From Lentimicrobiaceae bacterium (GTDB lineage Bacteria > Bacteroidota > Bacteroidia > Bacteroidales > UBA4417), in assembly GCA_028697555.1 (NCBI GenBank), contig JAQVEX010000009.1, positions 1 to 52,954 on the forward strand: DNA of 52,954 bases, written 5' to 3'. The translations under genes and the position numbers were made by a program. Positions within the stretch are counted from its first letter, which is position 1. The number at the start of each line of letters is the position of its first letter. The notes under the pieces were generated by a model, which had not been told where the DNA came from, did not search any database, and was given only the letters and a program-made list of their open reading frames with translations. Below are positions 1 to 8,947 of this stretch, one piece after another.

Positions 1-488
1 CTTTTTTTACCTATAGACTTCATGGGAATGGGGTCTTTATTATCAATTACAACATTTAAATAGCTTGATTTCTTTGGCTTCGAAGCCTGTTGTACTGCAG
101 CAAATGGTGGGTGGTAATATTGGACATATGTTATTCTATTGGTTGATTCTATTTCAACATTTTCTATTATTTGTACGTTTTCTAAGTCAATATTTTTAAA
201 ATTAGAACACTCCACGATTGTAATATTATTACCATTTTGTTCCATAAAATAAATGCCTGCCTTATTTTTATACTTATAAACATATTTTGCACCCAATGTT
301 GGCAGAACTTCTTTACGAAATAAAAAATTTAACTCTTGTTGATATATGCTTTCTTTGTAGTCATATAATACCATACATGTGTGAATACTAATTGAGACGT
401 ACAGAGTCAAACCAACCAAATAAATGATTAATGCATAAATTAACGATAGTACAACTCTTTTTACAGTTAATTTTTTTGGAGTTTGCAT
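1..488 (-). CDS. Hypothetical membrane-anchored protein, cut by window edge
   Basis: The minus strand is open from an ATG at 488-486 to the window edge, 162 complete codons with no stop, so the C-terminus is missing. The protein begins MQTPKKLTVKRVVL and has one strongly hydrophobic segment at about residues 13-34, giving a short basic cytoplasmic tail, one membrane anchor and a presumably extracytoplasmic remainder. That remainder is polar and Asn/Lys-rich. I recognise no domain. The next gene upstream on the same strand (563-967) also encodes a small membrane protein, so the two could be co-transcribed. Function unknown; confidence refers only to the reading frame. Confidence 0.6.
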   Translation of the reverse strand, partial: MQTPKKLTVKRVVLSLIYALIIYLVGLTLYVSISIHTCMVLYDYKESIYQQELNFLFRKEVLPTLGAKYVYKYKNKAGIYFMEQNGNNITIVECSNFKNIDLENVQIIENVEIESTNRITYVQYYHPPFAAVQQASKPKKSSYLNVVIDNKDPIPMKSIGKK

Positions 489-507
489 GCGTGTTTGTTT
501 AATAAGG

Positions 508-515
508 CAAAGTTA
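508..515 (-). promoter_or_regulatory. Possible -7 box before the edge gene
   Basis: The minus strand reads TAACTTTG, a match to the Bacteroidota -7 consensus TAnnTTTG, 20 bp before the ATG at 488. No TTTG is seen at the -33 spacing, so this is a weak call. Confidence 0.3.
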
Positions 516-562
516 GTGGTTTTTGTTGTTTTTTCATTTTATGAAGAAAAATAACTCTAAAA

Positions 563-967
563 TTAATATCCTTTTAATTCTTTCAATATTATTATCCCAA
601 TTACAAAAAGGGTAAATGATAAAATTACATATAGCCAAATAAGGGCTGTGTTTATTTTCCGTTTCTTTGGAGTTTCTTTTTCCAATAATCTTGTAATTTC
701 CAAATACTTTCCTTTGTGAATGAATAAAAAGTAATTCATGATCATTAATCCAGTCGCTATAAACGTTATTTCTTTCTTTGGTGTTTTTTCAAGGTAAAAA
801 ATATTTATACCAATTGCTTGCAATAATATTCCAATCAAAATCAAATTTAGGAACATCATAGATGAAACAATAAACATGGCATTCCATTGAGGTAAGTCAT
901 TTTCACCCCATTTATTTAAATTCCATGTGTACAGCCTGTAAAATAAGTATTTATATAGTTTCATCAT
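563..967 (-). CDS. Hypothetical membrane protein with three or four membrane segments
   Basis: This 134-residue protein is very hydrophobic. Segments at about residues 30-52, 66-82 and 108-128 are long enough to cross the membrane, separated by Lys-rich loops such as EKTPKKE and EKETPKKRK. It starts MMKLYKYLFYRLYTWN, so either of two adjacent Met codons could be used. No catalytic or binding motif is visible and I do not recognise a family. It is followed 74 bp later on the same strand by another small membrane-anchored protein, which suggests a two-gene unit. Confidence 0.6.
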   Translation of the reverse strand: MMKLYKYLFYRLYTWNLNKWGENDLPQWNAMFIVSSMMFLNLILIGILLQAIGINIFYLEKTPKKEITFIATGLMIMNYFLFIHKGKYLEITRLLEKETPKKRKINTALIWLYVILSFTLFVIGIIILKELKGY

Positions 968-1200
968 GGTCTGAAAAATAAGTGTTTGTTTTCAGCTTGT
1001 ATGTACAGTTTGGTTTCACAAGGTAAAGTTGGAAATTTATTAATATTTTTCAAGCAACAAATATAATAATTTTATAAAACATGTAGTGCTCCCGAATAAT
1101 ATGCTTGCGTATTTATGGTTACAAACAAAATCGTACAAAAAATTGAGTAATTATACTGATTTTTAATACAAAAGTTTTACCTTTACAAAAAAATAATGCA

Positions 1201-1866
1201 ATGATAATATCACCATCAATATTGTCGGCAAATATGCTAAACTTAGCAGCCGACATAGAAATGATAAACAAAAGCAGGGCTCAATGGGTTCATCTTGATA
1301 TAATGGACGGCAGGTTTGTTCCTAATATTTCCTTTGGTATTCCAATAGTAAAGGCGGTTCGCAAAGCTACCGACAAAATTTTGGACGTACACCTGATGAT
1401 TGTTGAACCTGAAAAGTATTTTGCTGCATTTGCGGATGCCGGAGCCGATTTAATAAGTTTTCACGTAGAGGCTACAAATCATGTGCACCGATGTATATAC
1501 CAAATTAAAGAATTGGGCAAGAAGGTAGGAATTGTGCTAAATCCGCACACACCGCTTGTTAGTGTAAAGGAGGTCCTTTTAGATGTGGATTTGGTGCTAC
1601 TTATGTCGGTTAATCCCGGATTTGGAGGACAGAATTTTATTAAAAATACTTTCTCAAAAGTACGTGAACTAAACGAAATGATTAAGATATTTAACTCTTC
1701 GGCGATAATACAAGTTGACGGAGGCGTAAACCTTGAAAATGCTCAAGAGTTGGCAAACGACGGTGCTACTTGTTTGGTTGCAGGCAATAGTGTATTCGGT
1801 TCGCCAAATCCTATTGAGGTTATTAATAAAATGGAAGCAATAAAAGATGAATCAATAAATATATAA
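1201..1866 (+). CDS. rpe: Ribulose-phosphate 3-epimerase
   Basis: Interconverts D-ribulose 5-phosphate and D-xylulose 5-phosphate in the cytosolic pentose phosphate pathway. The 221-residue length is typical. Family signatures are all present in a TIM-barrel order: the N-terminal ISPSILSAN, HLDIMDGRFVPN near residue 31 (metal-binding His and catalytic Asp), DVHLMI, SVNPGFGGQ near 137 and the second catalytic Asp in QVDGGVN near 172, then the phosphate-binding VAGNSVFG. It starts with the first ATG. pepD begins 4 bp after its stop, so the two are probably co-transcribed, though their functions are not obviously linked. Confidence 0.96.
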   Translation: MIISPSILSANMLNLAADIEMINKSRAQWVHLDIMDGRFVPNISFGIPIVKAVRKATDKILDVHLMIVEPEKYFAAFADAGADLISFHVEATNHVHRCIYQIKELGKKVGIVLNPHTPLVSVKEVLLDVDLVLLMSVNPGFGGQNFIKNTFSKVRELNEMIKIFNSSAIIQVDGGVNLENAQELANDGATCLVAGNSVFGSPNPIEVINKMEAIKDESINI

Positions 1867-1870
1867 TACT

Positions 1871-3328
1871 ATGAGTTATTTGTTTGAAAATTTAAAGCCG
1901 GAATTGTTGTGGAAATATTTTTATGAAATACTTCAAGTTCCACGACCATCGAAGAAAGAAGAAAAAATAATAAAATACCTTGTTGATTTTGCTAAATCTC
2001 AAAAATTAGATTATCAGCAGGATAAAATAGGTAATGTTGTAATCAGAAAGCCTGCTACCAAAGGCTACGAACATTTTCCAATAGTTGTTTTGCAAAGCCA
2101 TATGGATATGGTTGGCGAAAAAAACAGCGATGTTGACCACGATTTTGAAAAAGACCCGATAGTTCCCCGAATTGAGGACGGTTGGGTAAAAGCAAGCGGA
2201 ACAACATTGGGCGGCGACGATGGAATAGGAGTGGCAACGCAATTGGCAATATTGGCTTCCGACGATATTGAGCACGGTCCTTTGGAAATGCTTTTTACAG
2301 TCGATGAAGAAACCGGACTTACAGGAGCAAAAGAGCTTGAAAAAAGTATGATAAAAGGTAGAATTTTGCTAAATCTTGACTCAGAAGACGAAGGCGAACT
2401 GTTTATTGGTTGTGCGGGTGGAAGAGACACAAGAGCATTTTTGGATTACAAACTTGAAGATATTGACAAAGCTAAGTACAAAGCGTACAATATTAATGTC
2501 AGCGGTCTGATTGGCGGACATTCGGGCGACGATATAAACAAAAACAGAGGCAATGCCGTTAAAATTCTTGTCAGACTTTTATGGTTGTTTCAAGAAAAAT
2601 TCGGAATGCGTCTTTCAACTTTCGAGGGTGGAAACTTGCGAAATGCTATAGCTCGCGAGGCATCGGCTAAAATAGCTATTCCTGTATCTAAAAAAGCAAA
2701 GTTTTTGAAATTTTTCGACGAATATTCAGCTCAAATACTGGCTGAATTTAACTTAAACGAACCCGATTTGAAAATTACTTGTCTTGTTGATAATAAGGTT
2801 GGCAAAGTTATTTCAAAGAAACAACAGAAAAGACTAATAAACTCCGTGTATGCTTGTCCGCATGGCGTTATTGCTATGTCGGCAAGTATTCCCAACTTTG
2901 TTGAAACTTCTACAAATTTGGCATCGGTAAAAATGCACAAAAAATATTTTGAAATAGGCACAAGTCAGCGTAGTTCGGTTGAAAGTTCAAAAGAATACGT
3001 CGTAAACATGGTTGAGAGTCTGTTTGATCTTGCCGGTTGCGAGGTTGTACACGACGACGGCTATCCTGGTTGGACGCCTAATCCCGACTCTCACGTAATG
3101 GAAGTTACAAAACAAGCCTATGTCAAGCTATTTGGTAAAGAACCAAAAGTTTTGGCTATTCACGCAGGATTAGAGTGCGGTTTGATTGGCGAAAAATTCC
3201 CCGGAATGGATATGATTTCGTTCGGACCGACAATTAAAGGGGCTCACTCTCCCGACGAAAGGCTTGAAATTGCAACAGTTGAAATGTTTTGGGATTTAAC
3301 TTTAGAAGTGCTTAAAACCATAGCATAA
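1871..3328 (+). CDS. pepD: Aminoacyl-histidine dipeptidase, M20 family
   Basis: Cytosolic di-zinc dipeptidase (beta-Ala-His dipeptidase/PepD type) that releases amino acids from dipeptides. The 485-residue length fits PepD rather than shorter M20 enzymes. Zinc and catalytic elements are visible: SHMDMV with His77 and Asp79, GGDDGIG at 114-120 with the bridging Asp, DEE at 145-147 with the catalytic and metal Glu residues, then GGHSGDDI near 215 in the lid/dimerisation domain and the HAGLECG stretch near 431 with a late metal-binding Glu. It follows rpe by 4 bp. A candidate promoter for the next gene lies just beyond its stop. Confidence 0.94.
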   Translation: MSYLFENLKPELLWKYFYEILQVPRPSKKEEKIIKYLVDFAKSQKLDYQQDKIGNVVIRKPATKGYEHFPIVVLQSHMDMVGEKNSDVDHDFEKDPIVPRIEDGWVKASGTTLGGDDGIGVATQLAILASDDIEHGPLEMLFTVDEETGLTGAKELEKSMIKGRILLNLDSEDEGELFIGCAGGRDTRAFLDYKLEDIDKAKYKAYNINVSGLIGGHSGDDINKNRGNAVKILVRLLWLFQEKFGMRLSTFEGGNLRNAIAREASAKIAIPVSKKAKFLKFFDEYSAQILAEFNLNEPDLKITCLVDNKVGKVISKKQQKRLINSVYACPHGVIAMSASIPNFVETSTNLASVKMHKKYFEIGTSQRSSVESSKEYVVNMVESLFDLAGCEVVHDDGYPGWTPNPDSHVMEVTKQAYVKLFGKEPKVLAIHAGLECGLIGEKFPGMDMISFGPTIKGAHSPDERLEIATVEMFWDLTLEVLKTIA

Positions 3329-3331
3329 AAA

Positions 3332-3384
3332 TTGCTCAAATATTTATTAATTTTTTATACTTTTGCACGCTATACAAAAAGTAT
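3332..3384 (+). promoter_or_regulatory. Candidate promoter of the TonB receptor with overlapping inverted repeat
   Basis: TACTTTTG at 3358-3365 is a perfect -7 box; a TTG at 3332-3334 could serve as the upstream element, although the 23-bp gap is slightly long. An 8-bp inverted repeat, ATACTTTT (3357-3364) and AAAAGTAT (3377-3384), overlaps the -7 box and the likely start site and could be an operator. The roughly 105-nt leader that would follow contains a small hairpin, AAAACC (3408-3413) with GGTTTT (3420-3425), followed by T residues. Confidence 0.5.
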
Positions 3385-3477
3385 AAAATAAACTACTAAA
3401 ACGCAGTAAAACCGGATTAGGTTTTTCTTAAACGAAAGCGTGTCAAGGGTTTTTGAGTGAATTTAATTTAATTATCA

Positions 3478-5772
3478 ATGAAAAAAAGTATAATTCTTTT
3501 TGCTTTATTAATACTAACAACAGCTTTATTTTCGCAGAATAATACAATAAAGGGCTTTGTTTACGAAAAATCAACAGGCGAGCCTGTTATGTTTGCTAGT
3601 GTGTTCTTAAAAGGCACAACAATAGGTAGCACAACCGACGAAAACGGATATTTTATCATTACGCGTATCCCTAAAGGCGATTACACGCTAATATCGACTT
3701 TTGTGGGCTATGATACTGCTGTCAAACCGGTAAGTCTTAATGTTAACGATAACGTGCAACTTCGATTGATACTAGAGGAATCGGTTATTCAGCTTGAAGC
3801 GGTGTCGGTATCAGCCGAGTATACTTCGGCTCGAACCGATATTAGAACTTCGGTAACTCAGGTAACACCAAAACTGATAAAACAAATACCAACAATTGGC
3901 GGTCAGGCTGACTTTGCGCAGTACTTGCAAGTATTGCCCGGTGTGGTTTTTACAGGCGACCAAGGTGGACAATTATACATAAGAGGAGGTGCACCTATAC
4001 AAAATAAGGTTTTGTTAGATGGAATGGTTATCTACAATCCTTTCCACTCAATAGGTTTGTTCTCAGTGTTTGAAACCGACCTGTTGCGTACTGCCGATGT
4101 GCATTCGGGCGGATTTAGTGCCGAGCATGGTGGAAGAATTTCGGCTGTTATGGACTTGAAAACTCGAGACGGAAACAAGCAAAGATTGTCGGGAAAGGTT
4201 AGCGGTACTACCTTTGGTGCTAACTTACTGCTCGAAGGTCCTTTTGTAAAGCAAGATGAATCGCATGGTGGCACATCATTTTTATTATCGTATAAAACAT
4301 CATATCTTGAACAAAGTTCAAAAGTGTTTTATAAATATATAGATGAAGACGGATTGCCTTATAATTTCGACGACTTGTACGGAAAGGTATCTATTAATAC
4401 AAATAATGGTTCTAAAATAAACTTTTTTGGTTTTAACTTTGCCGATAGGGTAAAATACAAGGCTCTTTCCGATTTTAGTTGGAATACTTTCGGGGGCGGA
4501 ACTCACTTTGTTGTTATTCCGGGTATAAGTCCTGTAATGATTGAAGGTAGCATTGCGTACTCGAATTATGCTATTTCAATGGACGAAAAAAACAATTTGC
4601 CACGTTCGAGTAAAATTGACGGTTTTAGTGCATCTATTGGTGTTACATCGTTTGTTGGGAAAGACGAATTTAAGGCTGGAGTAGAAATGTTGGGCTTTAG
4701 CACCGACTTTGTTTACTACAACTCACTGAAATTAAGAACAACACTTCAACAATATACAACCGAAGTAGCACCTTACGTAACTTATAAAATGGGCTTTAAT
4801 AAGTTTTTATTGGAGCCCGGAATGCGACTTCAATACTACGCTTCGCACTCGTATGCTTCATTTGAACCACGCTTTGCTTTAAAGTATTTGTTGACCGATA
4901 AGCTACGTTTTAAATTAGCAACGGGAATTTACTCGCAAAACTTTTTAGCTACAAGCAGCGATAGAGAAGTTGTGAACCTATTTTACGGGTTTTTATCAGG
5001 ACCAAGGGATTTACCTTCGACCTTTGATGGCAAATCATTAAAACACAAGATTCAAAAAGCCGAACATATTGTTGTAGGCGCCGAATACGATGCATTGAGG
5101 TATCTGACGTTTAATATTGAAGGATACTACAAAAACTTTTCTCAGCTTATTAATCTGAACCGAAATAAAATATATAACGACATACCGCAGTACAGCGATA
5201 AACCCGAATATCAGAGAAAAGATTTTATTGTTGAAAGCGGAAGAGCTTACGGATTAGACGTTTCTTTAAAATACGACCATAACAACTTGTATATCTGGGG
5301 AGCTTATTCGCTTTCGTGGGTGGATAGATACGACGGAATGATTACATATGCACCGCACTACGACAGAAGACATAACGTAACATTGTTGGGAGTCTACAAG
5401 TGGGGCACTTTCGACCAATGGGAAGTAAACTTGAAATGGAACTTCGGTTCAGGATTTCCATTTACTCAAAATCAGGGATACTACGAGCAGTTGATTTTAG
5501 TTGACGGAATTTCAAGTGATATTATTGCCGAAAACGGCAGAATTGAAACTATTTACGCCGATTACAATAAAGGCAGACTTTCTGATTATCATCGTTTAGA
5601 TTTCGGCTTGTCGCGTAAGTTTATTATTACCGAGCATTCAAAAATAGAGGCAAACTTCTCTCTAACAAACGTATATAATCGAAAAAACATATTCTACGTC
5701 GAAAGGCTTTCAACCGAAAGAATTTATCAGTTGCCTATTATGCCGAGTTTAGGAATAGCTTGGACGTTTTAG
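3478..5772 (+). CDS. TonB-dependent outer-membrane receptor
   Basis: Outer-membrane active transporter for an unidentified ligand. Residues 1-20 are a signal peptide ending at LFSQ. Residues about 22-105 are a carboxypeptidase-regulatory-like beta-sandwich (IKGFVYEKSTGEPVMFASV), usual in Bacteroidota receptors. A plug domain follows (about 120-220, with QLYIRGG and NKVLLDGMVIYNPFH), then a beta-barrel rich in alternating aromatic strands ending in the terminal Phe of GIAWTF. At 764 residues it is short for the SusC class, and no SusD partner is adjacent, so it is better read as a general FepA/BtuB-like receptor. The stop codon directly abuts a heptameric repeat array. Confidence 0.9.
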   Translation: MKKSIILFALLILTTALFSQNNTIKGFVYEKSTGEPVMFASVFLKGTTIGSTTDENGYFIITRIPKGDYTLISTFVGYDTAVKPVSLNVNDNVQLRLILEESVIQLEAVSVSAEYTSARTDIRTSVTQVTPKLIKQIPTIGGQADFAQYLQVLPGVVFTGDQGGQLYIRGGAPIQNKVLLDGMVIYNPFHSIGLFSVFETDLLRTADVHSGGFSAEHGGRISAVMDLKTRDGNKQRLSGKVSGTTFGANLLLEGPFVKQDESHGGTSFLLSYKTSYLEQSSKVFYKYIDEDGLPYNFDDLYGKVSINTNNGSKINFFGFNFADRVKYKALSDFSWNTFGGGTHFVVIPGISPVMIEGSIAYSNYAISMDEKNNLPRSSKIDGFSASIGVTSFVGKDEFKAGVEMLGFSTDFVYYNSLKLRTTLQQYTTEVAPYVTYKMGFNKFLLEPGMRLQYYASHSYASFEPRFALKYLLTDKLRFKLATGIYSQNFLATSSDREVVNLFYGFLSGPRDLPSTFDGKSLKHKIQKAEHIVVGAEYDALRYLTFNIEGYYKNFSQLINLNRNKIYNDIPQYSDKPEYQRKDFIVESGRAYGLDVSLKYDHNNLYIWGAYSLSWVDRYDGMITYAPHYDRRHNVTLLGVYKWGTFDQWEVNLKWNFGSGFPFTQNQGYYEQLILVDGISSDIIAENGRIETIYADYNKGRLSDYHRLDFGLSRKFIITEHSKIEANFSLTNVYNRKNIFYVERLSTERIYQLPIMPSLGIAWTF

Positions 5773-6000
5773 TTGGCTTTTAGCCTTTAGCCCTTAGCTG
5801 TTGGAGGGTGAGGGGCAATTAACAATTATCAATTAACAATTAGTAATTAATCCCGATATTTCGGGTACATTGCACATTGCACATTGCACATTGCTCATTG
5901 CATACACCCATCACCCATCACCACCACCCACCACTCATCACTCATCACTCATCACCAATCACCAATCACCAATCACCCACCACCCATCACCCACCACCAT
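5773..6000. repeat. Heptameric mosaic array A, filling a convergent gap
   Basis: The whole 228-bp gap between two convergent stop codons is degenerate tandem repeat with 7-bp period. GGC/AGC cores recur at 5775, 5782, 5789 and 5796. Then come caattaa-type units (5816-5850), a CCCGA/TCGGG hairpin (5852-5865), and from 5866 about 19 heptamers in one unbroken phase: tacattg, cacattg, ctcattg, ccatcac, caccacc, catcact, aatcacc and variants. The array ends exactly at the minus gene's stop at 6001. Confidence 0.9.
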
Positions 6001-7257
6001 TTAAGTTTTTTGTTTCTCCTTTTTAGCTGCAGGGAATAGGACATTGTTGAGTATAAGTCGGTAGCCTGGAGAGTTAGGGAATAGCTCTAAGTCGGTTGGA
6101 GGGTCTCCAACTCTGTGTTGGTAGTCTTCGGGGTCGTGTCCACCGTAAAATGTCCATGTTCCTTTTCCAAACTCGCCGTGTATGTATTTAACTTCGTCGA
6201 GTGCTTTATTTTCGCCCATAATTACCACATTAGGTTTCAAATATTTTTTTCTGAAAGCCGTTGATTGCCCCATAAAGCCTTTAATAACTTGAAAATGATT
6301 TTGGCAAAGCATGGTAGGTACGGGATCCCATTTAGCAGAGAAGTCGAAAAGGGTGAAAAAGTCATTTCTTTCCGAAATACTTCTCGCGTGTGGCACATCA
6401 ATATCTGCAATTTCGTATTCGTAAGGATTTGTAACCAATTTAAAGTTCTGAAAAGCCAAACATTGACTATAGTCAAGTTTTTCCTGTGCATCTTTATCCA
6501 TGGGGTCGCCATCGAACATGGTTTCGCATATATCGGTGTTTTCGGCTGCTAAAGCCACATCGTAGCTATCGGGTGCTGAGCACATTGCAAACATGTATCC
6601 GCCACCGGCAACAAACTCTTTTATTTTTTTTGCTACTGCCAATTTAAGTTTGCTTACCTTATTGAAGCCTAACTTTCGAGCAGTTTCTTCGTTTATGCGT
6701 TGGTCATTTCTGTACCAATCGCTGTTTTTGTATGCAACCCAAAATTTTCCGTATTGTCCGGTAAAATCTTCGTGGTGCAGGTGAAGCCAATCGTACAAGG
6801 GCAAAACGTTATTCATCACTTCTTCATCGTAAATCAAATCGTAAGGGATTTCGGCATACGAAAGGGCAAGAGTAACGGCATCGTCCCAAGGTAATTTGTT
6901 TTTGGGTGAATAAACTGCGATTTTCGGAGCTTTATTGAGTTTAACTTCATCCATATTTATTTCGGGCGAGGAAATATGCTCGCGTATAGCCAACACTTGA
7001 ACGTCGGCAATAACTTGATACTTAACGTTTCTGACAATGCATTCGTTTTCAAACAAGTTTGTGTGTCGGAATAAAAAAGAGCCGCCCTTGTAGTTCAAAA
7101 GCCAGCTGACTTCAACATCTCTTTCCAAAACCCAATACGCAATTCCGTACGATTTTAAGTGGTTGGTTTGGGTGTTATCCATTGGAATTAAGATGTACGA
7201 AGCTTGTACTTTTAAAGATAAAAGTACTAGTATAATAAATAAGAGTCTTCTAGTCAT
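6001..7257 (-). CDS. Secreted conserved protein of the 'asparagine synthetase B' family of Bacteroidota
   Basis: A 418-residue protein with a clear signal peptide (MTRRLLFIILVLLSLKVQAS), so it should act in the periplasm or outside. Relatives in Bacteroidota are commonly labelled asparagine synthetase B, but I see neither the N-terminal Cys of a class II amidotransferase nor the SGGxDS ATP-pyrophosphatase loop, so that name is unsafe. The middle (KAPKIAVYSPKNKLPWDDAV, then EEFVAGGG-like and FAMCSAPDS) resembles a class I glutamine-amidotransferase or ThuA-like fold with a possible nucleophile-elbow Cys. The late GTWTFYGGHDPEDYQHRVGD contains conserved His/Asp. It ends 2 bp after dnaB and may share its transcript. 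Enzymatic role unknown. Confidence 0.7.
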   Translation of the reverse strand: MTRRLLFIILVLLSLKVQASYILIPMDNTQTNHLKSYGIAYWVLERDVEVSWLLNYKGGSFLFRHTNLFENECIVRNVKYQVIADVQVLAIREHISSPEINMDEVKLNKAPKIAVYSPKNKLPWDDAVTLALSYAEIPYDLIYDEEVMNNVLPLYDWLHLHHEDFTGQYGKFWVAYKNSDWYRNDQRINEETARKLGFNKVSKLKLAVAKKIKEFVAGGGYMFAMCSAPDSYDVALAAENTDICETMFDGDPMDKDAQEKLDYSQCLAFQNFKLVTNPYEYEIADIDVPHARSISERNDFFTLFDFSAKWDPVPTMLCQNHFQVIKGFMGQSTAFRKKYLKPNVVIMGENKALDEVKYIHGEFGKGTWTFYGGHDPEDYQHRVGDPPTDLELFPNSPGYRLILNNVLFPAAKKEKQKT

Positions 7258-7259
7258 TT

Positions 7260-8819
7260 TTAAAAATCAGGTTCTTCGGGATAATCGTTAGTATTGTTTA
7301 AGAAATTATCGTTTGGGTCGAGGTCGTTAATTTTAGATTGAAGTATAACAGCACCTTCGCCGTGATGACCTTGAAAGTTATCGAAAGTTGGAAGTTGAGG
7401 CATGTTTTCAAATCGGGTGAACTCTTTAACAAATCTGAGCCATACGTCGCCTGTTTTACCGTTACGGTGTTTAGCAATGCTAATCATAGCTCTGCCTCTG
7501 GTATCGCCTAAATCATCTTCGTTAATTTCGTAATATTCCGGTCGGTAGATAAACAAAACAAGGTCGGCGTCTTGCTCAATAGCACCAGATTCACGAAGGT
7601 CGGACAGTACGGGCTTTTTAGCGGCTCTTCCACCTGTACTTCCTCTGGTTTCAACCGAACGGTTGAGTTGCGACAAAGCTATTATAGGAATATTAAGCTC
7701 TTTTGCTAAAGTTTTTAACGAGCGCGAAATATTTGCAATTTCTTGTTCTCTGTTGCCGGAAGTTTTGGTGCCACCTTCGGTCATCATTTGAATGTAGTCG
7801 ATAATAATAAGCTTTATATCGTGTTGGGCTTTAAGACGTCTTGCTTTGGCACGCAGTTCAAATAGCGAAAGTCCGGGCGAGTCGTCAATAAACATTGGTG
7901 CGTTGCTAAGCGCTTGTATTTTTGAGTTAATATGTTCCCATTCGTAATCGTGCAAGTCGCCGGAACGAAGTTTTCCGACTCCTATCTCCGATTCGGCAGC
8001 AATAAGTCTTGATACAAGCTGTTCGGCAGTCATCTCTAAAGAGAAAAAAGCCACAGGGTTATTAAAATCTATAGCTATATTTCTTGCCATACTGAGCACA
8101 AACGAAGTTTTCCCCATACCTGGACGAGCAGCAACGACAATAAGGTCGCTGGGTTGCCAACCACCGGTGATTTTATCAATAACGTCAAATCTTGTCAAAA
8201 GCCCTGTCGATGCATCTTCATTGGAGCGTAAGTGGTTAACGTTATGCATTACGTTTGATACCAGCGCATTCATGCTTGAGGCTTTTTGTCGCAAGTTAAC
8301 TTCGCTTATTTCAAATAAATTTCTTTCGGTTTCATCCAAAAGGTCGAACACATCAATAGTTTCGTCGTATGCTTTTCTTATAGTTTCGGTTGCCGTGCTT
8401 ATAAGGCAGCGTTGCAAATATTTTTGTTTTAAAATACCAACATGATATTCAATATTAGCCGACGATGCAACACGAGCCGTGAGTTGTGCAATGTAGTAAT
8501 GTCCACCCACTATTTCCAATTTGCCGTTTTTTTTCAGCTTTTCAATAACTGTCATCACATCGATAGGTTCGTTTGCGTGAAACAAATCGTGTATGGCTTT
8601 AAAAATAATTTGATGATTTTCTTTATAAAAAACTTCTTCCGATAGTTGGTCAATAACATTTGACACCGCATCTTTTTCAAGAAGCAATTCGCCTAAAACA
8701 ATCTCTTCCAATTCAATAGCCTGAGGCGGAATTTTTCCGTATTCCAAAGGAAAATCTTTGTTTAGTCTTGCTGTATTGCTTCTAATTGCTACTCTGGTCT
8801 TATTTTCAACGTTACTCAT
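7260..8819 (-). CDS. dnaB: Replicative DNA helicase DnaB
   Basis: Hexameric 5'-3' helicase of the replication fork. The 519-residue protein has the N-terminal primase/loader-interacting domain (about 30-130, starting PPQAIELEEIVLGELLLE), a linker helix, and the RecA-like C-terminal ATPase. Walker A is ARPGMGKTS at 231-239 with Lys237; Walker B is the IIIDYIQMM stretch; SQLNRSVETR and the later DLRESGAIEQDADLV and KHRNGKTG (arginine finger region) follow. An N-terminal Asn/Arg-rich extension of about 25 residues precedes the conserved domain. A good candidate promoter lies 32 bp upstream. Confidence 0.97.
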   Translation of the reverse strand: MSNVENKTRVAIRSNTARLNKDFPLEYGKIPPQAIELEEIVLGELLLEKDAVSNVIDQLSEEVFYKENHQIIFKAIHDLFHANEPIDVMTVIEKLKKNGKLEIVGGHYYIAQLTARVASSANIEYHVGILKQKYLQRCLISTATETIRKAYDETIDVFDLLDETERNLFEISEVNLRQKASSMNALVSNVMHNVNHLRSNEDASTGLLTRFDVIDKITGGWQPSDLIVVAARPGMGKTSFVLSMARNIAIDFNNPVAFFSLEMTAEQLVSRLIAAESEIGVGKLRSGDLHDYEWEHINSKIQALSNAPMFIDDSPGLSLFELRAKARRLKAQHDIKLIIIDYIQMMTEGGTKTSGNREQEIANISRSLKTLAKELNIPIIALSQLNRSVETRGSTGGRAAKKPVLSDLRESGAIEQDADLVLFIYRPEYYEINEDDLGDTRGRAMISIAKHRNGKTGDVWLRFVKEFTRFENMPQLPTFDNFQGHHGEGAVILQSKINDLDPNDNFLNNTNDYPEEPDF

Positions 8820-8850
8820 TTTTCTATTTCTTTACTTTTTATTTTTAATT

Positions 8851-8882
8851 CAAAAGTATAATAATAACGCAAAAAACACAAA
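8851..8882 (-). promoter_or_regulatory. Candidate promoter of dnaB
   Basis: On the minus strand, TTTG (8882-8879) and TACTTTTG (8858-8851) are separated by 20 bp, the expected arrangement for the primary sigma factor of Bacteroidota. The predicted start is near 8845, about 25 nt before the dnaB ATG. Confidence 0.65.
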
Positions 8883-8947
8883 TTCTTGCCACTATTATTT
8901 ATCAACAAAGCAGCAAAGTTAAGCAAAATAAAGCTTTTTAGTGCGTA

